Shown here piece by piece: positions 1 through 9,794 of a stretch of 64,000 nucleotides of DNA (the first letter of the stretch is position 1; each line of letters begins with the position of its first letter). Source of the DNA: Aeromicrobium piscarium (lineage in GTDB: Bacteria; Actinomycetota; Actinomycetes; Propionibacteriales; Nocardioidaceae); assembly GCF_007421815.1 (NCBI RefSeq), contig NZ_VLNT01000007.1, positions 60,006-124,005 on the forward strand, written 5' to 3'. A program made the translations under genes and the position numbers. Below the pieces are notes generated by a model. The model ran no database searches and had not been told where the DNA came from. It saw only the letters and a program-made list of their open reading frames with translations.

Positions 1-40
1 CCTCGCCTGCTTGTGGGTTCTCTTCGCCCCCGTGTGTCGT

Positions 41-61
41 CCCCCCCCCCCCCCCCCCCCC
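41..61. repeat. Poly-C homopolymer of 21 bases
   Basis: An unbroken run of 21 C lies just upstream of repeat units of the GAGTGGTGC family. Such a run is hypermutable and hard to sequence, so its length should be treated as uncertain. Nothing suggests it is coding. Confidence 0.8.
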
Positions 62-93
62 ACCACTCGTGGGCGAGATGGCACCACTCGTGA
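60..93 (-). repeat. Composite intergenic repeat, family D (CGAGTGGTGC), two units
   Basis: Two copies of the word CACCACTCGTG occur 21 bp apart, the reverse complement of the CGAGTGGTG core seen again at 31331-31408. They end 3 bp from the 3' end of the tRNA-Arg gene, so they would lie in its downstream region. A partner in the opposite orientation is not visible; the poly-C tract sits where one might have been. Confidence 0.5.
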
Positions 94-95
94 AG

Positions 96-169
96 CGCCC
101 CCGACAGGATTCGAACCTGTGACCGTCGGATTAGAAGGCCGATGCTCTATCCAGCTGAGCTACGGAGGC
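96..169 (-). tRNA. tRNA-Arg (anticodon TCT)
   Basis: The reverse strand folds as a cloverleaf. The acceptor stem pairs GCCTCCG with CGGGGGC, the D stem is GCTC/GAGC, the anticodon loop CTTCTAA gives anticodon TCT, and the T loop is TTCGAAT. The anticodon stem has a mismatch at its loop-closing position. CCA is not encoded. TCT reads the AGA codon, which is rare in this GC-rich genome. Confidence 0.95.
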
Positions 170-236
170 CGGGCGTCAACAGCGTATCGCCGCGGTACGC
201 ATCGCGGTCGCCGACCCGTTGCGCCACCGAGAGGCG

Positions 237-818
237 TTACCAGGCGCCGCCGATGATGAACCGTCCCCTGCCGGCGATCGGCGCGAGATTGGCCTGGACG
301 CCGATCTCCAGGTCGCCGAACTGCGCGGACGGCGAGGAGAACACGATCCGCTCGGTCTGCTCAGGCGGTGCTTGCTCCACCTCTGCCGTGAAATCGGCGA
401 CGAGATCGGGCGAGGATCCGAGCTGATCGACGATGCTCCGCAACTGCCCGTCCAGCACCTCGGGCTCCACCGTCGCGCCACGTATGCCGACGGTGAAGTT
501 GTCGCCGTCGGCACCTCGGAACCGCGAGAAGGAGATGAGCGGCGCCTCGACCCGGAGCTGCTCGTCATCGGAGAATCTCAGGACGATCGGCCGCGGCTCG
601 TCGGTGCGGTAGATCCCCGCCGAGCTCTCCGCGGCGATGCCGAAGGCGGCGTCACTCGGCGGGCCACTCAGATCCCAGGTCTCCACATCTCCGTCGATCT
701 GGCGAGCGAGCGGCTCGGGTCGTTCCGACTCGTCACCCCCGCGTTGCGTCACCGTCACACATCCGAGCAGGCACGTGAGCGAGACGAGGACCAGCAGTGC
801 CGCGGCCCGCTTGACCAT
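237..818 (-). CDS. Putative secreted lipoprotein, unknown function
   Basis: This 193-residue protein starts with two basic residues, a hydrophobic stretch and a lipobox (LLGC, Cys20), so it is probably lipid-anchored on the outer face of the membrane. The rest is polar, rich in Asp/Glu, ends GRGRFIIGGAW, and shows no catalytic motif I recognise. The ATG at 818 is chosen because an AGGGGG-type Shine-Dalgarno sequence lies just upstream and the signal peptide begins there; a longer frame to 890 would bury the signal. It is divergent from the PrsW-like gene. Function is not assignable. Confidence 0.75.
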   Translation of the reverse strand: MVKRAAALLVLVSLTCLLGCVTVTQRGGDESERPEPLARQIDGDVETWDLSGPPSDAAFGIAAESSAGIYRTDEPRPIVLRFSDDEQLRVEAPLISFSRFRGADGDNFTVGIRGATVEPEVLDGQLRSIVDQLGSSPDLVADFTAEVEQAPPEQTERIVFSSPSAQFGDLEIGVQANLAPIAGRGRFIIGGAW

Positions 819-894
819 CGTCTTCACCCCCTGCCATCGTCCGTCTGGTGGCACTGATCGGCACGCTCGAGCCACCGGTGTCTCCCTCACACCC

Positions 895-900
895 TAGGGT
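895..900 (+). promoter_or_regulatory. -10 hexamer TAGGGT, leaderless PrsW-like gene
   Basis: The hexamer TAGGGT lies 7 nt before the GTG at 908, the spacing expected if transcription starts at or next to the start codon. Confidence 0.5.
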
Positions 901-907
901 GGAGCGC

Positions 908-2077
908 GTGAGTGTCTACCCTCCCGTGACGGCGCCGCGTTCGCGCTATCGACCTCAGCGTGGACGGCTCGTCCTGGTGGTGCTCACCTGGATCACCGCC
1001 GTGCTCGGCGCGGTGGCGGCGGTGTTCTTCGCCGCGCAGGCTGGCGACGTCCCCGGAGCCACGCTTGCCGTCGTCTTCGCGCTCTTCCCGCTTCCCCTCG
1101 TTCTGTGGGCGTACTGGTGGCTCGACCGGGTCGAGCCCGAGCCCTTCCGCTACAAGGGCGCCGCCTTCGTCTGGGGTGCCGTCGTCGCGGTCGCCATCTC
1201 GCTGGCATTGGAGTCCGCCGCCTCGATCTGGCTGGACGTCTCCGACGAGGTGCTCACCGCGGTCGTCGCCCCGATCGTCGAGGAGAGCGCCAAGGGCGCG
1301 TTCCTCGTGCTGACCCTGCTGCGCGCGCGCCGGATCATCGATGGCGTGCTCGACGGTCTCATCGTGTCCGGCCTCGTCGCGATCGGCTTCGCCGCCGTCG
1401 AGAACCTCGGGTACTACGCCGTGAGCTATCTGGGGATCGGCGACGGCCCGCAGCAGCTCGCCGGGCCGGGTGGAGCCACGGCCACCTTCGTCGTGCGGGG
1501 GCTCTTCAGCCCCTTCGCGCATCCGCTGTTCACCTCGGCGATCGGGATCGCGATGGGCCTCGCCGTCGGTCGCCGCAGCCGGACCGTCCGCATCCTGCTG
1601 ATGATCGGCGGCCTGCTGACCAGCATTCTGCTCCATGCGCTGTGGAACGGATCGCTCGTCATCGGCGGCGGAGTCGGTTTCCTGCTGGTCTACCTCGTGC
1701 TCGCGGCCCTGCTGGTGGGCCTCGGCGTGCTCGCGATCGTGTTGCGGCAGGGCCAGCTGACCACGCTGTGGAAGTCGCTCTCCTACGCCGCGTCCTATCG
1801 CGGTTGGCTGCATCCGGCCGAAGTGCCCTTCCTGGTCAGCTTCAGCAGGCGCCGCGCGGCGCGCACCTACGCCAAGATCCACCGTGGCAAGCCCGGCGCG
1901 AAGACGGTCCAGGAGTATCAGCGGCTCGCCACGCGTCTCGGCTTCCTGCACGATCAGGTGATGCGGGGCAAGGCCCCGGCCGACGGCGTTGACCGGGTCT
2001 ACGCGGTCCTCGACGCGATGGACGCGATCCGCCCGCAGGTGCTGCTTCCCCCGGCTCTGCCCCCAGGCATGCGCTGA
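908..2077 (+). CDS. PrsW-family intramembrane metalloprotease
   Basis: This 389-residue polytopic membrane protein has about eight hydrophobic segments. The PrsW signature is visible: PIVEESAKG (Glu-Glu-x-x-Lys) in one helix, a later segment with AAVENLGYY, and histidines in the following helices ([20 protein letters not shown]). PrsW of Bacillus cleaves an anti-sigma factor within the membrane; the substrate here is unknown. A cytosolic tail of about 100 residues follows the last helix. The start at 908 follows a TAGGGT hexamer by 7 nt; a frame from 848 is also open. The gene is monocistronic before ahcY. Confidence 0.85.
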   Translation: MSVYPPVTAPRSRYRPQRGRLVLVVLTWITAVLGAVAAVFFAAQAGDVPGATLAVVFALFPLPLVLWAYWWLDRVEPEPFRYKGAAFVWGAVVAVAISLALESAASIWLDVSDEVLTAVVAPIVEESAKGAFLVLTLLRARRIIDGVLDGLIVSGLVAIGFAAVENLGYYAVSYLGIGDGPQQLAGPGGATATFVVRGLFSPFAHPLFTSAIGIAMGLAVGRRSRTVRILLMIGGLLTSILLHALWNGSLVIGGGVGFLLVYLVLAALLVGLGVLAIVLRQGQLTTLWKSLSYAASYRGWLHPAEVPFLVSFSRRRAARTYAKIHRGKPGAKTVQEYQRLATRLGFLHDQVMRGKAPADGVDRVYAVLDAMDAIRPQVLLPPALPPGMR

Positions 2078-2102
2078 TTGTTCTTCTGTGGGGCCCTCTC
2101 GT

Positions 2103-2108
2103 TACGAT
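2103..2108 (+). promoter_or_regulatory. -10 hexamer TACGAT, leaderless ahcY
   Basis: TACGAT is followed by 7 nt and then the ATG at 2116. This geometry favours 2116 over the upstream in-frame ATG at 2107, which would overlap the promoter. Confidence 0.5.
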
Positions 2109-2115
2109 GGCCATC

Positions 2116-3546
<1,431 letters not shown>

Positions 3547-3548
3547 CG

Positions 3549-4265
3549 ATGACCACCTCGAGCGGGAGCTTCCGCCGGTCCAAGCGCGACCGGGTCCTCA
3601 TCGTCGACGACGACCCCGCCCTGGCTGAGATGCTGGGCATCGTCCTCGACGGTGAGGGCCTCCGCTCGGAGGTCGTCTCGAGCGGCACCGAGGTCCTGAC
3701 GGCCTTCGAGCGATTCCGTCCGGACCTCGTGCTGCTCGATCTCATGCTCCCGGGCATGGACGGCATGCGTGTGTGCCAGCAGATCCGGCAGACCTCCGAG
3801 GTGCCGATCATCATGCTGACGGCCAAGGCCGACACGCCCGATGTCGTCGCCGGACTCGAGGCGGGGGCCGACGACTACATCACCAAGCCCTTCCGCAATG
3901 TCGAGCTGGTCGCGCGCATCCGTGCCCGGCTCCGGCGCATCGGTCCGGCCACTCAGCCCATCGAGTTCGGCGATATCCGCGTCGACCCCGTGTCCCACCA
4001 GGCCACGCGAGCCGGAAAGCTCCTGCCGCTCACCCCCTTGGAATTCGACCTGCTGGCCTGCCTGCTGAGCGATCCGTCGCAGGTGTTCACGCGCGAGGTG
4101 CTGCTCGAACGAGTGTGGGGCTACCACCACCCCGGCGACACCAAGCTCGTCAATGTCCACATGACCCGGTTGCGTTCCAAGATCGAGGACGATGCGGACA
4201 ACCCCCGCATCATCCGGACAGTCCGCGGCGTCGGCTACCAGGCGATCGACCCGACCGAGGGATAG
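3549..4265 (+). CDS. mtrA: Response regulator MtrA
   Basis: This is an OmpR/PhoB-type response regulator of 238 residues that pairs with MtrB to control cell-wall metabolism, division and osmotic response in actinobacteria. The receiver domain has the acidic pocket IVDDDP (residues 18-23), the phospho-acceptor Asp64 in LLDLMLPGMDG and the conserved Lys in YITKPF. The winged-helix effector domain begins near residue 140 and contains the recognition region VNVHMTRLRSKIEDD. The match to mycobacterial MtrA is close over the whole length. It sits in ahcY-mtrA-mtrB-lpqB, three bases before mtrB. Confidence 0.97.
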   Translation: MTTSSGSFRRSKRDRVLIVDDDPALAEMLGIVLDGEGLRSEVVSSGTEVLTAFERFRPDLVLLDLMLPGMDGMRVCQQIRQTSEVPIIMLTAKADTPDVVAGLEAGADDYITKPFRNVELVARIRARLRRIGPATQPIEFGDIRVDPVSHQATRAGKLLPLTPLEFDLLACLLSDPSQVFTREVLLERVWGYHHPGDTKLVNVHMTRLRSKIEDDADNPRIIRTVRGVGYQAIDPTEG

Positions 4266-4268
4266 GGC

Positions 4269-5807
4269 GTGGCTCCCCGCCCGCGGATCCTGGGGCTCTG
4301 GCGGCGATCGATCCGCTTCCGTGTCGTCGTCAGCACCTTGGTCCTCACCTCGGCGATCGTGATCCTCACCGGCTGGGCGCTGCTCGGCGCGATCGCCGAG
4401 GGCCTCGCCGAGAGCCGTAAGGACATCGCGGTCGCGGAGGCGCGGGCCGGCTTCGATCTCGCGCAGTCCGAGCTCGACGCCTCCGTCGACGCCGATGTCA
4501 CGGCACAATCGCAGACCCTCACCCAACTGGTCGACGGGCTGGCCGCGACCCGGGGCGAGAGCCGTACCTACGAGCTGGTGCTCGAAGGACCCCTCACGGC
4601 GGACGAACAGGATGCCCCGGTCAGGACATCGGGGGCCATCGCGCTGAGCGATCTCCCCGCCTCGCTCGTCGAGCGTGTCCGTTCCGCCCCCGGGATGGCC
4701 TGGCAGTACGAGGAGCTGCCGCTGCTGGGCCAGGGCCCGACGCCCACCGTCGTGGTGGGCAGCCAGCTCGCCGTCCCTGGATCCGGCGACAGCTATGCGC
4801 TGTTCTACGTCTTCTCGATGCGCGAGCAGCAGCAGACCCTCGGCCTGGTCGGCCGGGCATTGCTCGCGGGCGGCAGCGTTATGGTGCTCATGGTCGGCTT
4901 CGTGGCCTGGCTCGTCGCCCGCCAGGTGGTCGACCCGTTGCGGCTCGCGCGACGCACGGCCGAGCGATTCGCCGCCGGACATCTCGAACAGCGCATGCAC
5001 GTGCACGGCAAGGACGACATCGCCCGCCTGACCAAGTCCTTCAACCAGATGGCCGAGAGCCTGCAGAGCCAGATCCGTCGCCTGGAGAACCTCTCACGGG
5101 TCCAGCAGCGGTTCGTCTCCGATGTCTCGCACGAGCTGCGGACACCGCTCACCACCGTGCAGATGGCCGGCGACATCCTTTACAGCGGACGCTGGCGCTT
5201 CGACGCCCAGAGTCGGCGATCCGCTGAGCTCTTGCACGCGGAGCTGGAACGATTCGAGTCCCTGCTCTCGGACCTGCTCGATCTCAGCCGCTTCGACGCC
5301 GGAGCCGCGCAACTGGAGCTGAGTCGGGTGGACCTCAGCGACTTCGCCTGGACGGCGTCGCAGGACGAGAGCTTCGCTCGGGCCGGGATAGCGGTGGCGC
5401 CACGAGGCCACGAGGTGCCCGCCATCGTCCCGGCCGACCCGCGACGCGTGGACCGCATCGTGCGCAACCTCATGGCGAACGCGGCCAAGTACAGCGGTGC
5501 CGACCGGGTCGACATCATCGTGGCGCAGAACGACGATGTCGTCTCCCTCTCGGTCCGCGACAATGGCGTCGGCCTGGACCCTGAGGGGGTGCGCCGGGTC
5601 TTCGACCGCTTCTGGCGTGCCGACCCGGCCCGCACCCAGGGCGGGACCGGTCTGGGGCTGGCGATCGCCCGCGAGGACGCCGCACTGCACGGAGGGGTCC
5701 TCGACGTGTGGTCGCAGCCCGGTGAAGGAGCGGAGTTCATCCTCACGCTGCCCAAGGAGGGCTGTGTCGTCCGGGAGGCGGCGCTGACGTCGGTGTTCGA
5801 CCGATGA
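4269..5807 (+). CDS. mtrB: Sensor histidine kinase MtrB
   Basis: This 512-residue membrane kinase phosphorylates MtrA. It has an N-terminal transmembrane helix, an extracytoplasmic sensor region of about 150 residues, a second helix followed by a HAMP domain (VVDPLRLARRTAERF), the dimerisation box with phospho-acceptor His288 (SDVSHELRTPL), and the ATPase domain with the N box (NLMANAAKYS) and G boxes (DNGVGLDPEG; GGTGLGLAI). The start is GTG. The stop overlaps lpqB by four bases (ATGA), so the genes are translationally coupled. It is slightly shorter than the mycobacterial protein, mainly at the ends. Confidence 0.96.
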   Translation: MAPRPRILGLWRRSIRFRVVVSTLVLTSAIVILTGWALLGAIAEGLAESRKDIAVAEARAGFDLAQSELDASVDADVTAQSQTLTQLVDGLAATRGESRTYELVLEGPLTADEQDAPVRTSGAIALSDLPASLVERVRSAPGMAWQYEELPLLGQGPTPTVVVGSQLAVPGSGDSYALFYVFSMREQQQTLGLVGRALLAGGSVMVLMVGFVAWLVARQVVDPLRLARRTAERFAAGHLEQRMHVHGKDDIARLTKSFNQMAESLQSQIRRLENLSRVQQRFVSDVSHELRTPLTTVQMAGDILYSGRWRFDAQSRRSAELLHAELERFESLLSDLLDLSRFDAGAAQLELSRVDLSDFAWTASQDESFARAGIAVAPRGHEVPAIVPADPRRVDRIVRNLMANAAKYSGADRVDIIVAQNDDVVSLSVRDNGVGLDPEGVRRVFDRFWRADPARTQGGTGLGLAIAREDAALHGGVLDVWSQPGEGAEFILTLPKEGCVVREAALTSVFDR

Positions 5808-7477
5808 GCCGGCGTCGCCTCGTGGTCGTGCTGCTGGGGATGGTCCTCACCGCCGGTTGCGCGGGTATCCCCAGGACCGGACCGGTGCACGAGGTGGAGG
5901 GCGATCAGGGGCTCCGCGAGAGCACCGCCCGCTACATCCCGGCCGGTCCGGCGCCCGGAGGGACGCCCGAGCAGATCGTCAGCGGTTACCTGGAGGCGAT
6001 GCTCGCCTACCCGGTCAGCTACGCGACCGCGAGCGAGTTCCTGACCAGCGAGGCGGCCGATGGGTGGCGGCCGTCCGAGCGGACCGTCGTCTACAGCGAG
6101 CCGCGCCTCTCGGAGTCCCGCGCGGGAACGGAGGGCACCGCCGTGGTGGCGTCGAGCTGGAAGAGCGTCGCCGACCTCGACCGGCGGGGGCACTTCGCGG
6201 CAGGGGAGGGCCGCGCCGATTTCGAGTGGCATCTCATCCTCGAGGACGGTGAATGGCGTATCACCGACCCGCCCTCGGGGACGCTGGTGACGCAACGCTA
6301 CTTCGAGGACTACTTCCGGCCCTTCGACATCTACTTCCTGGACGGGTCCGGCACCCGCGTCGTGCCTGACCCGGTTTTCCGCGTGGTGGGCGATCAGCTG
6401 GCGACCGGCCTGCTGACCAGCTTGGCGCAGGGCCCTGACGACACGATCGCCGCCGAGGTCCAGTCGAGGGTCCCCGGCGTGGAACGTACACGCCGGTCCG
6501 TGCCGATCGACTCCGACAGGGTCGCCGAGGTCGAGTTCACGATCGGACTGCGCGACCTGTCGACGGAGGAGCGCGCACAGTTGGGTGCCCAACTGGCGTG
6601 GACGTTGAGCGGGGCTCCGCGGGTCGGCGCGGTGCGCATCGTCGGCTCTGACGGTGCCTTGGCGATCGGCGGAGAGGTGCGTCAGTCAACGGGCGGCTTC
6701 AGCGATTACGCCCCGGCAGCGGGCGACCCGCGGGTGGCGGTGGTCACGGACGGGCGGCTGCGACGTGTGGACGCCGACTCCCAGCGCGCGATCGCGGGCG
6801 TCAGCGATATCGGTGACGCGGTCGCGGTCGCCGCCACGAGCGAGCTCGGTGCGGTCGTCGATCCGGGGCGGACGACCATGCGGATCCTCGGCGCGGGCGA
6901 ACCCCGGACGATCGCCAGCGAGGAAGGCTTCCTGTCGCCGGTGATCGACCGTGACGGTCGCGTCTGGGCCGCGGATGCCGCCGGCGTCCGGCTCGTGACC
7001 GACGACGAGGTCGAGGACGTCGCGGCCCCCGACTGGCCGCCGGACACGACCTCCTTCGCGGTATCTCCCGACGGGGCCCGCTATGCGGTGACGGTCGGTA
7101 CCGGCGGCGGTGCCCGGGTGCTGGTCGGTGCCGTCGTCGAGGAGGAGGGCACGAGGCTGGGAGCGCCGGAGCCCGTGGCGATGGCCGGGGTCTCGCAGAT
7201 GCGGTCGATCCAGTGGGTCGCCGGCACGCGCCTGGCGATGCTCGCCGACGGCGCCGCGGGCGAACAGGTGTACTCGGTGCGCATCGACGGCTCGGGGCTC
7301 ACGCCCTCGCTGCCCGGGTTGCCGACGCTGCTGCCGCGGATCGAGCCGGTGGCACTCGCGACGTCCACCGACAGCGATCCGCGGGTGTATGTCCTCGACG
7401 AGGGGGGCGATGTGCGGGTACTGACGCCTCGCGGCTGGACGAAGGTGCCCGTCGAGGAGGTCGTCGCCATCGGCTGA
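5804..7477 (+). CDS. lpqB: Lipoprotein LpqB, MtrAB accessory factor
   Basis: This 557-residue lipoprotein has a signal peptide ending in the lipobox LTAGC (Cys19). It has the LpqB layout: an N-terminal GerMN-like domain (about residues 60-310) and a C-terminal beta-propeller-like region. In mycobacteria LpqB binds the extracellular part of MtrB and tunes MtrA phosphorylation. Coupling to mtrB through ATGA supports the same role here. A composite repeat (7506-7589) follows the stop codon and may end the operon's transcript. Confidence 0.93.
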   Translation: MSRRRLVVVLLGMVLTAGCAGIPRTGPVHEVEGDQGLRESTARYIPAGPAPGGTPEQIVSGYLEAMLAYPVSYATASEFLTSEAADGWRPSERTVVYSEPRLSESRAGTEGTAVVASSWKSVADLDRRGHFAAGEGRADFEWHLILEDGEWRITDPPSGTLVTQRYFEDYFRPFDIYFLDGSGTRVVPDPVFRVVGDQLATGLLTSLAQGPDDTIAAEVQSRVPGVERTRRSVPIDSDRVAEVEFTIGLRDLSTEERAQLGAQLAWTLSGAPRVGAVRIVGSDGALAIGGEVRQSTGGFSDYAPAAGDPRVAVVTDGRLRRVDADSQRAIAGVSDIGDAVAVAATSELGAVVDPGRTTMRILGAGEPRTIASEEGFLSPVIDRDGRVWAADAAGVRLVTDDEVEDVAAPDWPPDTTSFAVSPDGARYAVTVGTGGGARVLVGAVVEEEGTRLGAPEPVAMAGVSQMRSIQWVAGTRLAMLADGAAGEQVYSVRIDGSGLTPSLPGLPTLLPRIEPVALATSTDSDPRVYVLDEGGDVRVLTPRGWTKVPVEEVVAIG

Positions 7478-7505
7478 CCGTCCCGACCCGTCTCCCGATC
7501 CCCTG

Positions 7506-7589
7506 GGCGGTGAGTAGGCGTCCGTTCGCGGTCACTGGCGGTGGGCGAGCGTCCGTTCGCTGGTAGGGAATGGACGCTGACGCACCGCC
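7506..7589. repeat. Composite intergenic repeat, family E (GGCGGTGAGTAGGCGTCC)
   Basis: Two direct ~23-bp units begin at 7506 and 7537 (31 bp apart), both GGCGGTG...GCGTCCGTTCG. An inverted unit occupies 7567-7589 (30 bp further on). The last direct and the inverted unit can pair as a long imperfect hairpin. Spacing matches the family B locus at 44830-44913 base for base, although the core words differ. It lies between lpqB and comF, both on the plus strand. Confidence 0.8.
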
Positions 7590-7659
7590 TCGGCCGGTCC
7601 GCGCGTGAGCTTTCGTGGGTTGTCCACAGGGACGGGTCGACAGCGCGCCGAGGTGCTCG

Positions 7660-7665
7660 GATGAT
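7660..7665 (+). promoter_or_regulatory. Weak -10-like hexamer GATGAT before comF
   Basis: GATGAT is followed by 6 nt and the ATG at 7672. It departs from TANNNT at the first base, so support is weak; no Shine-Dalgarno sequence competes. Confidence 0.3.
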
Positions 7666-7671
7666 GACCAG

Positions 7672-8364
7672 ATGCGCGTGGGGTGGGGTGCGGCGCTCGC
7701 CGATCTGGTGATCGGCGCCGACTGCCCCGGCTGCGGGCGGGTGACGCTCGGCCTGTGCCCGTCCTGTCGCCGTCTGCTCCGCCCGCAACCCGCCGTGGTC
7801 CCTCTCGAGCCCGACACCCTGACCGTGGTCGCCTCCGCTGCCTACAGCGGCACCGCCGAGCGCGTCGTGCGGCGCTGGAAGGACATCGGTCACACGCAGA
7901 CCGCGAGCTGGGCCGCGCACGCCCTCGCCGCGTCGGTCGCCTTCCACGGCTCGCCGGAGCCCTTGCTCGTGCCGGTCCCGGCCACGCGGCGCTCGCGACG
8001 GCGACGTGGAGGCTGGCTCGTCGCCGAGCTGGCGGCCGAGGCAACCGCCGTGCTCGCCGGTGCCGGGGTCCGAGCGGAGGTCGCGCCGCTGGCCCGGCTG
8101 GTTCGCCAGCCGGCCGACCAGCGCCGGCTCGGGGTCGTCGAGCGTGCCCGCAACACGCGGGGAGCGTTCGCGGCGCGCCCTGCCCCTCGCGGGCGGGAGG
8201 TGCTCGTGGTCGACGATGTCGTCACGACGGGGTCGACCCTTCGCGCGGTCGCCGCCGCGCTCGAGCGCGCGGGAGCCGACGTGGCGGGTGCGGCCGTCGT
8301 GGTGGCGACCCCGCCGCCGCATCCGCATCGTGTCCCACTGGTGGACGAGCCCTCGGGCGGCTAA
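7672..8364 (+). CDS. comF: ComF-family phosphoribosyltransferase-like protein
   Basis: This 230-residue protein has the ComF layout: an N-terminal zinc-ribbon with two CxxC pairs (Cys18/21 and Cys29/32) followed by a type I phosphoribosyltransferase fold with the PRPP-loop motif VVDDVVTTGSTL near residue 178. ComF helps handle incoming single-stranded DNA in naturally competent bacteria. In actinobacteria the gene is widespread next to hpf and its job is unclear. The start at 7672 places the cysteine pairs near the N terminus; an in-frame start at 7615 would add an unconserved extension. Confidence 0.85.
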   Translation: MRVGWGAALADLVIGADCPGCGRVTLGLCPSCRRLLRPQPAVVPLEPDTLTVVASAAYSGTAERVVRRWKDIGHTQTASWAAHALAASVAFHGSPEPLLVPVPATRRSRRRRGGWLVAELAAEATAVLAGAGVRAEVAPLARLVRQPADQRRLGVVERARNTRGAFAARPAPRGREVLVVDDVVTTGSTLRAVAAALERAGADVAGAAVVVATPPPHPHRVPLVDEPSGG

Positions 8365-8413
8365 CGTCGAGACAGGGCGAAGATGCTCGTCCGGTCCGAA
8401 CGAGGAGGCTCCC

Positions 8414-9043
8414 ATGGAAATCGTCGTCAAGGGTCGTAACAGCGAGATCTCGGATCGTTTCCGAGACCACGTGGCCGAGAAGCTCCACAGGATCGAGAAG
8501 TTCGACCCTCGGCAACGCATCACCCGTACCGAGGTCGTGGTGACGCACGAGAAGAACCCCCGCGACCCGGCGACGGCGGCCAAGGTCGAGATCTCCGTTC
8601 ACTCGCGCGGACCCATCGTCCGCGCGGAGGCCGTCTCCGGCGACCAGCACTCCGCACTCGACATGGCGATGGACCGCCTCGCACGCCAGGTGCGCAAGGC
8701 GGTGGACCGCCAGCGAGTCCACCGCGGCCAGCAGCGGCCGACCTCGCTGTCCGAGGCCACGGCCGACATCCCCGACTCGCTGCTCGACGAGCTCAGCGGC
8801 GCCGACGCCGCGGGCGACGGCGACCCCGGCCCCATCGAGGTCCAGGGCGATGGACCGCTCGTGGTCCGCGAGAAGACCCACGACACCGCGCCCATGACGC
8901 TCGACCAGGCGCTCTACGAGATGGAGCTCGTCGGTCACGACTTCTACCTGTTCATGGAGAAGGACTCGATGCAGCCCTCGGTGGTCTACCGACGCCGCGG
9001 CTACGACTATGGCGTCATCCACCTCGACGTCAACGAAAGCTGA
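8414..9043 (+). CDS. hpf: Ribosome hibernation promoting factor, long form
   Basis: This 209-residue protein has the two-domain layout of long HPF. An N-terminal S30AE domain (residues 1-100) binds the decoding region of idle 30S subunits. A linker leads to a C-terminal dimerisation domain (about residues 150-209, with LYEMELVGHDFYLF and the ending YDYGVIHL) that joins two ribosomes into inactive 100S particles. A clear GAGGAGG Shine-Dalgarno sequence fixes the ATG at 8414. The order comF-hpf-secA is conserved in Mycobacteriales, here interrupted by two extra genes. Confidence 0.95.
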   Translation: MEIVVKGRNSEISDRFRDHVAEKLHRIEKFDPRQRITRTEVVVTHEKNPRDPATAAKVEISVHSRGPIVRAEAVSGDQHSALDMAMDRLARQVRKAVDRQRVHRGQQRPTSLSEATADIPDSLLDELSGADAAGDGDPGPIEVQGDGPLVVREKTHDTAPMTLDQALYEMELVGHDFYLFMEKDSMQPSVVYRRRGYDYGVIHLDVNES

Positions 9044-9095
9044 TGTGGGCGGGGGTCGAACGCGCGTCGGCCCCCGCACCGCCCTGATGAAATGG

Positions 9096-9101
9096 CATGA
9101 T
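9096..9101 (+). promoter_or_regulatory. -10-like hexamer CATGAT before response regulator
   Basis: CATGAT is followed by exactly 6 nt and the GTG at 9108, the same geometry as other leaderless genes here. It is the reason for preferring 9108 over the ATG at 9087. Confidence 0.35.
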
Positions 9102-9107
9102 GCGACT

Positions 9108-9791
9108 GTGAGCCAACCCACTGATGAGACGCCCTCGCGTTCGGATGCCATCCGGGTGCTGCTCGTCGACGACCAAGAACTGTTCCGTCGCGGAGTGACG
9201 ATGGTTCTCAGCTCCGATGTGGATCTGGAGATCGAGGACGTCGACGACGGCGACGCCGCGCTCGAGCGAATCGCCGAGGAGCCCTTCGACGTCGTGCTGC
9301 TCGATGTCCGCATGCCGGGCCGCAGCGGCGTGGAGATCTGCGGGGCCATCAAGCAGATCGCGCCGTCGACCGGCATCATCATGCTCACCGCGAGCGACGA
9401 GGAGGCCGACCTCTACGAGTCGGTCAAGGCGGGTGCCTCGGGATACCTGCTGAAGGACGGGTCGACCTATGAGCAGGTCGGAGAGGCCGTCCGGGTGGTG
9501 GCCAACGGCCAGTCGCTCATCAGCCCGAGCATGGCCACCAAGCTGCTCGAGGAGTTCGTGCACATGTCGCGCGGTGCCGCCCCGGCCACCACGCTCACGC
9601 CGCGTGAGCTGGAGGTGCTGCGCCTCGTCGCCCACGGCAAGAGCAATCGCGACATCGCCCAAGAACTGTTCATCAGCGAGAACACCGTCAAGAACCACAT
9701 CCGCAATATCCTGGAGAAGCTCCAGATGAAGTCGCGGATGGAGGCCGCGATGTTCGCGGTGCGCAGCAAACTCATCGACGACGTCCTCTGA
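9108..9791 (+). CDS. LuxR/NarL-family response regulator, orphan
   Basis: This protein of about 227 residues has a receiver domain (LLVDDQELFRRGV; phospho-acceptor in VVLLDVRMPGRSG; Lys in GYLLKDG) followed by a LuxR-type helix-turn-helix (LTPRELEVLRLVAHGKSNRDIA...NTVKNHIRNILEKL). No sensor kinase gene is adjacent, so the partner is unknown. The start is ambiguous: GTG 9108 follows a -10-like hexamer, while ATG 9087 gives seven more residues. The next gene begins three bases after the stop, so the two may share a transcript. Confidence 0.9.
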   Translation: MSQPTDETPSRSDAIRVLLVDDQELFRRGVTMVLSSDVDLEIEDVDDGDAALERIAEEPFDVVLLDVRMPGRSGVEICGAIKQIAPSTGIIMLTASDEEADLYESVKAGASGYLLKDGSTYEQVGEAVRVVANGQSLISPSMATKLLEEFVHMSRGAAPATTLTPRELEVLRLVAHGKSNRDIAQELFISENTVKNHIRNILEKLQMKSRMEAAMFAVRSKLIDDVL

Positions 9792-9794
9792 CGC

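Noticed and set aside
2078-2115. SAH riboswitch ahead of ahcY
   Set aside because: Only 38 bp separate the genes and the promoter hexamer lies 7 nt before the start, leaving no leader for an aptamer.
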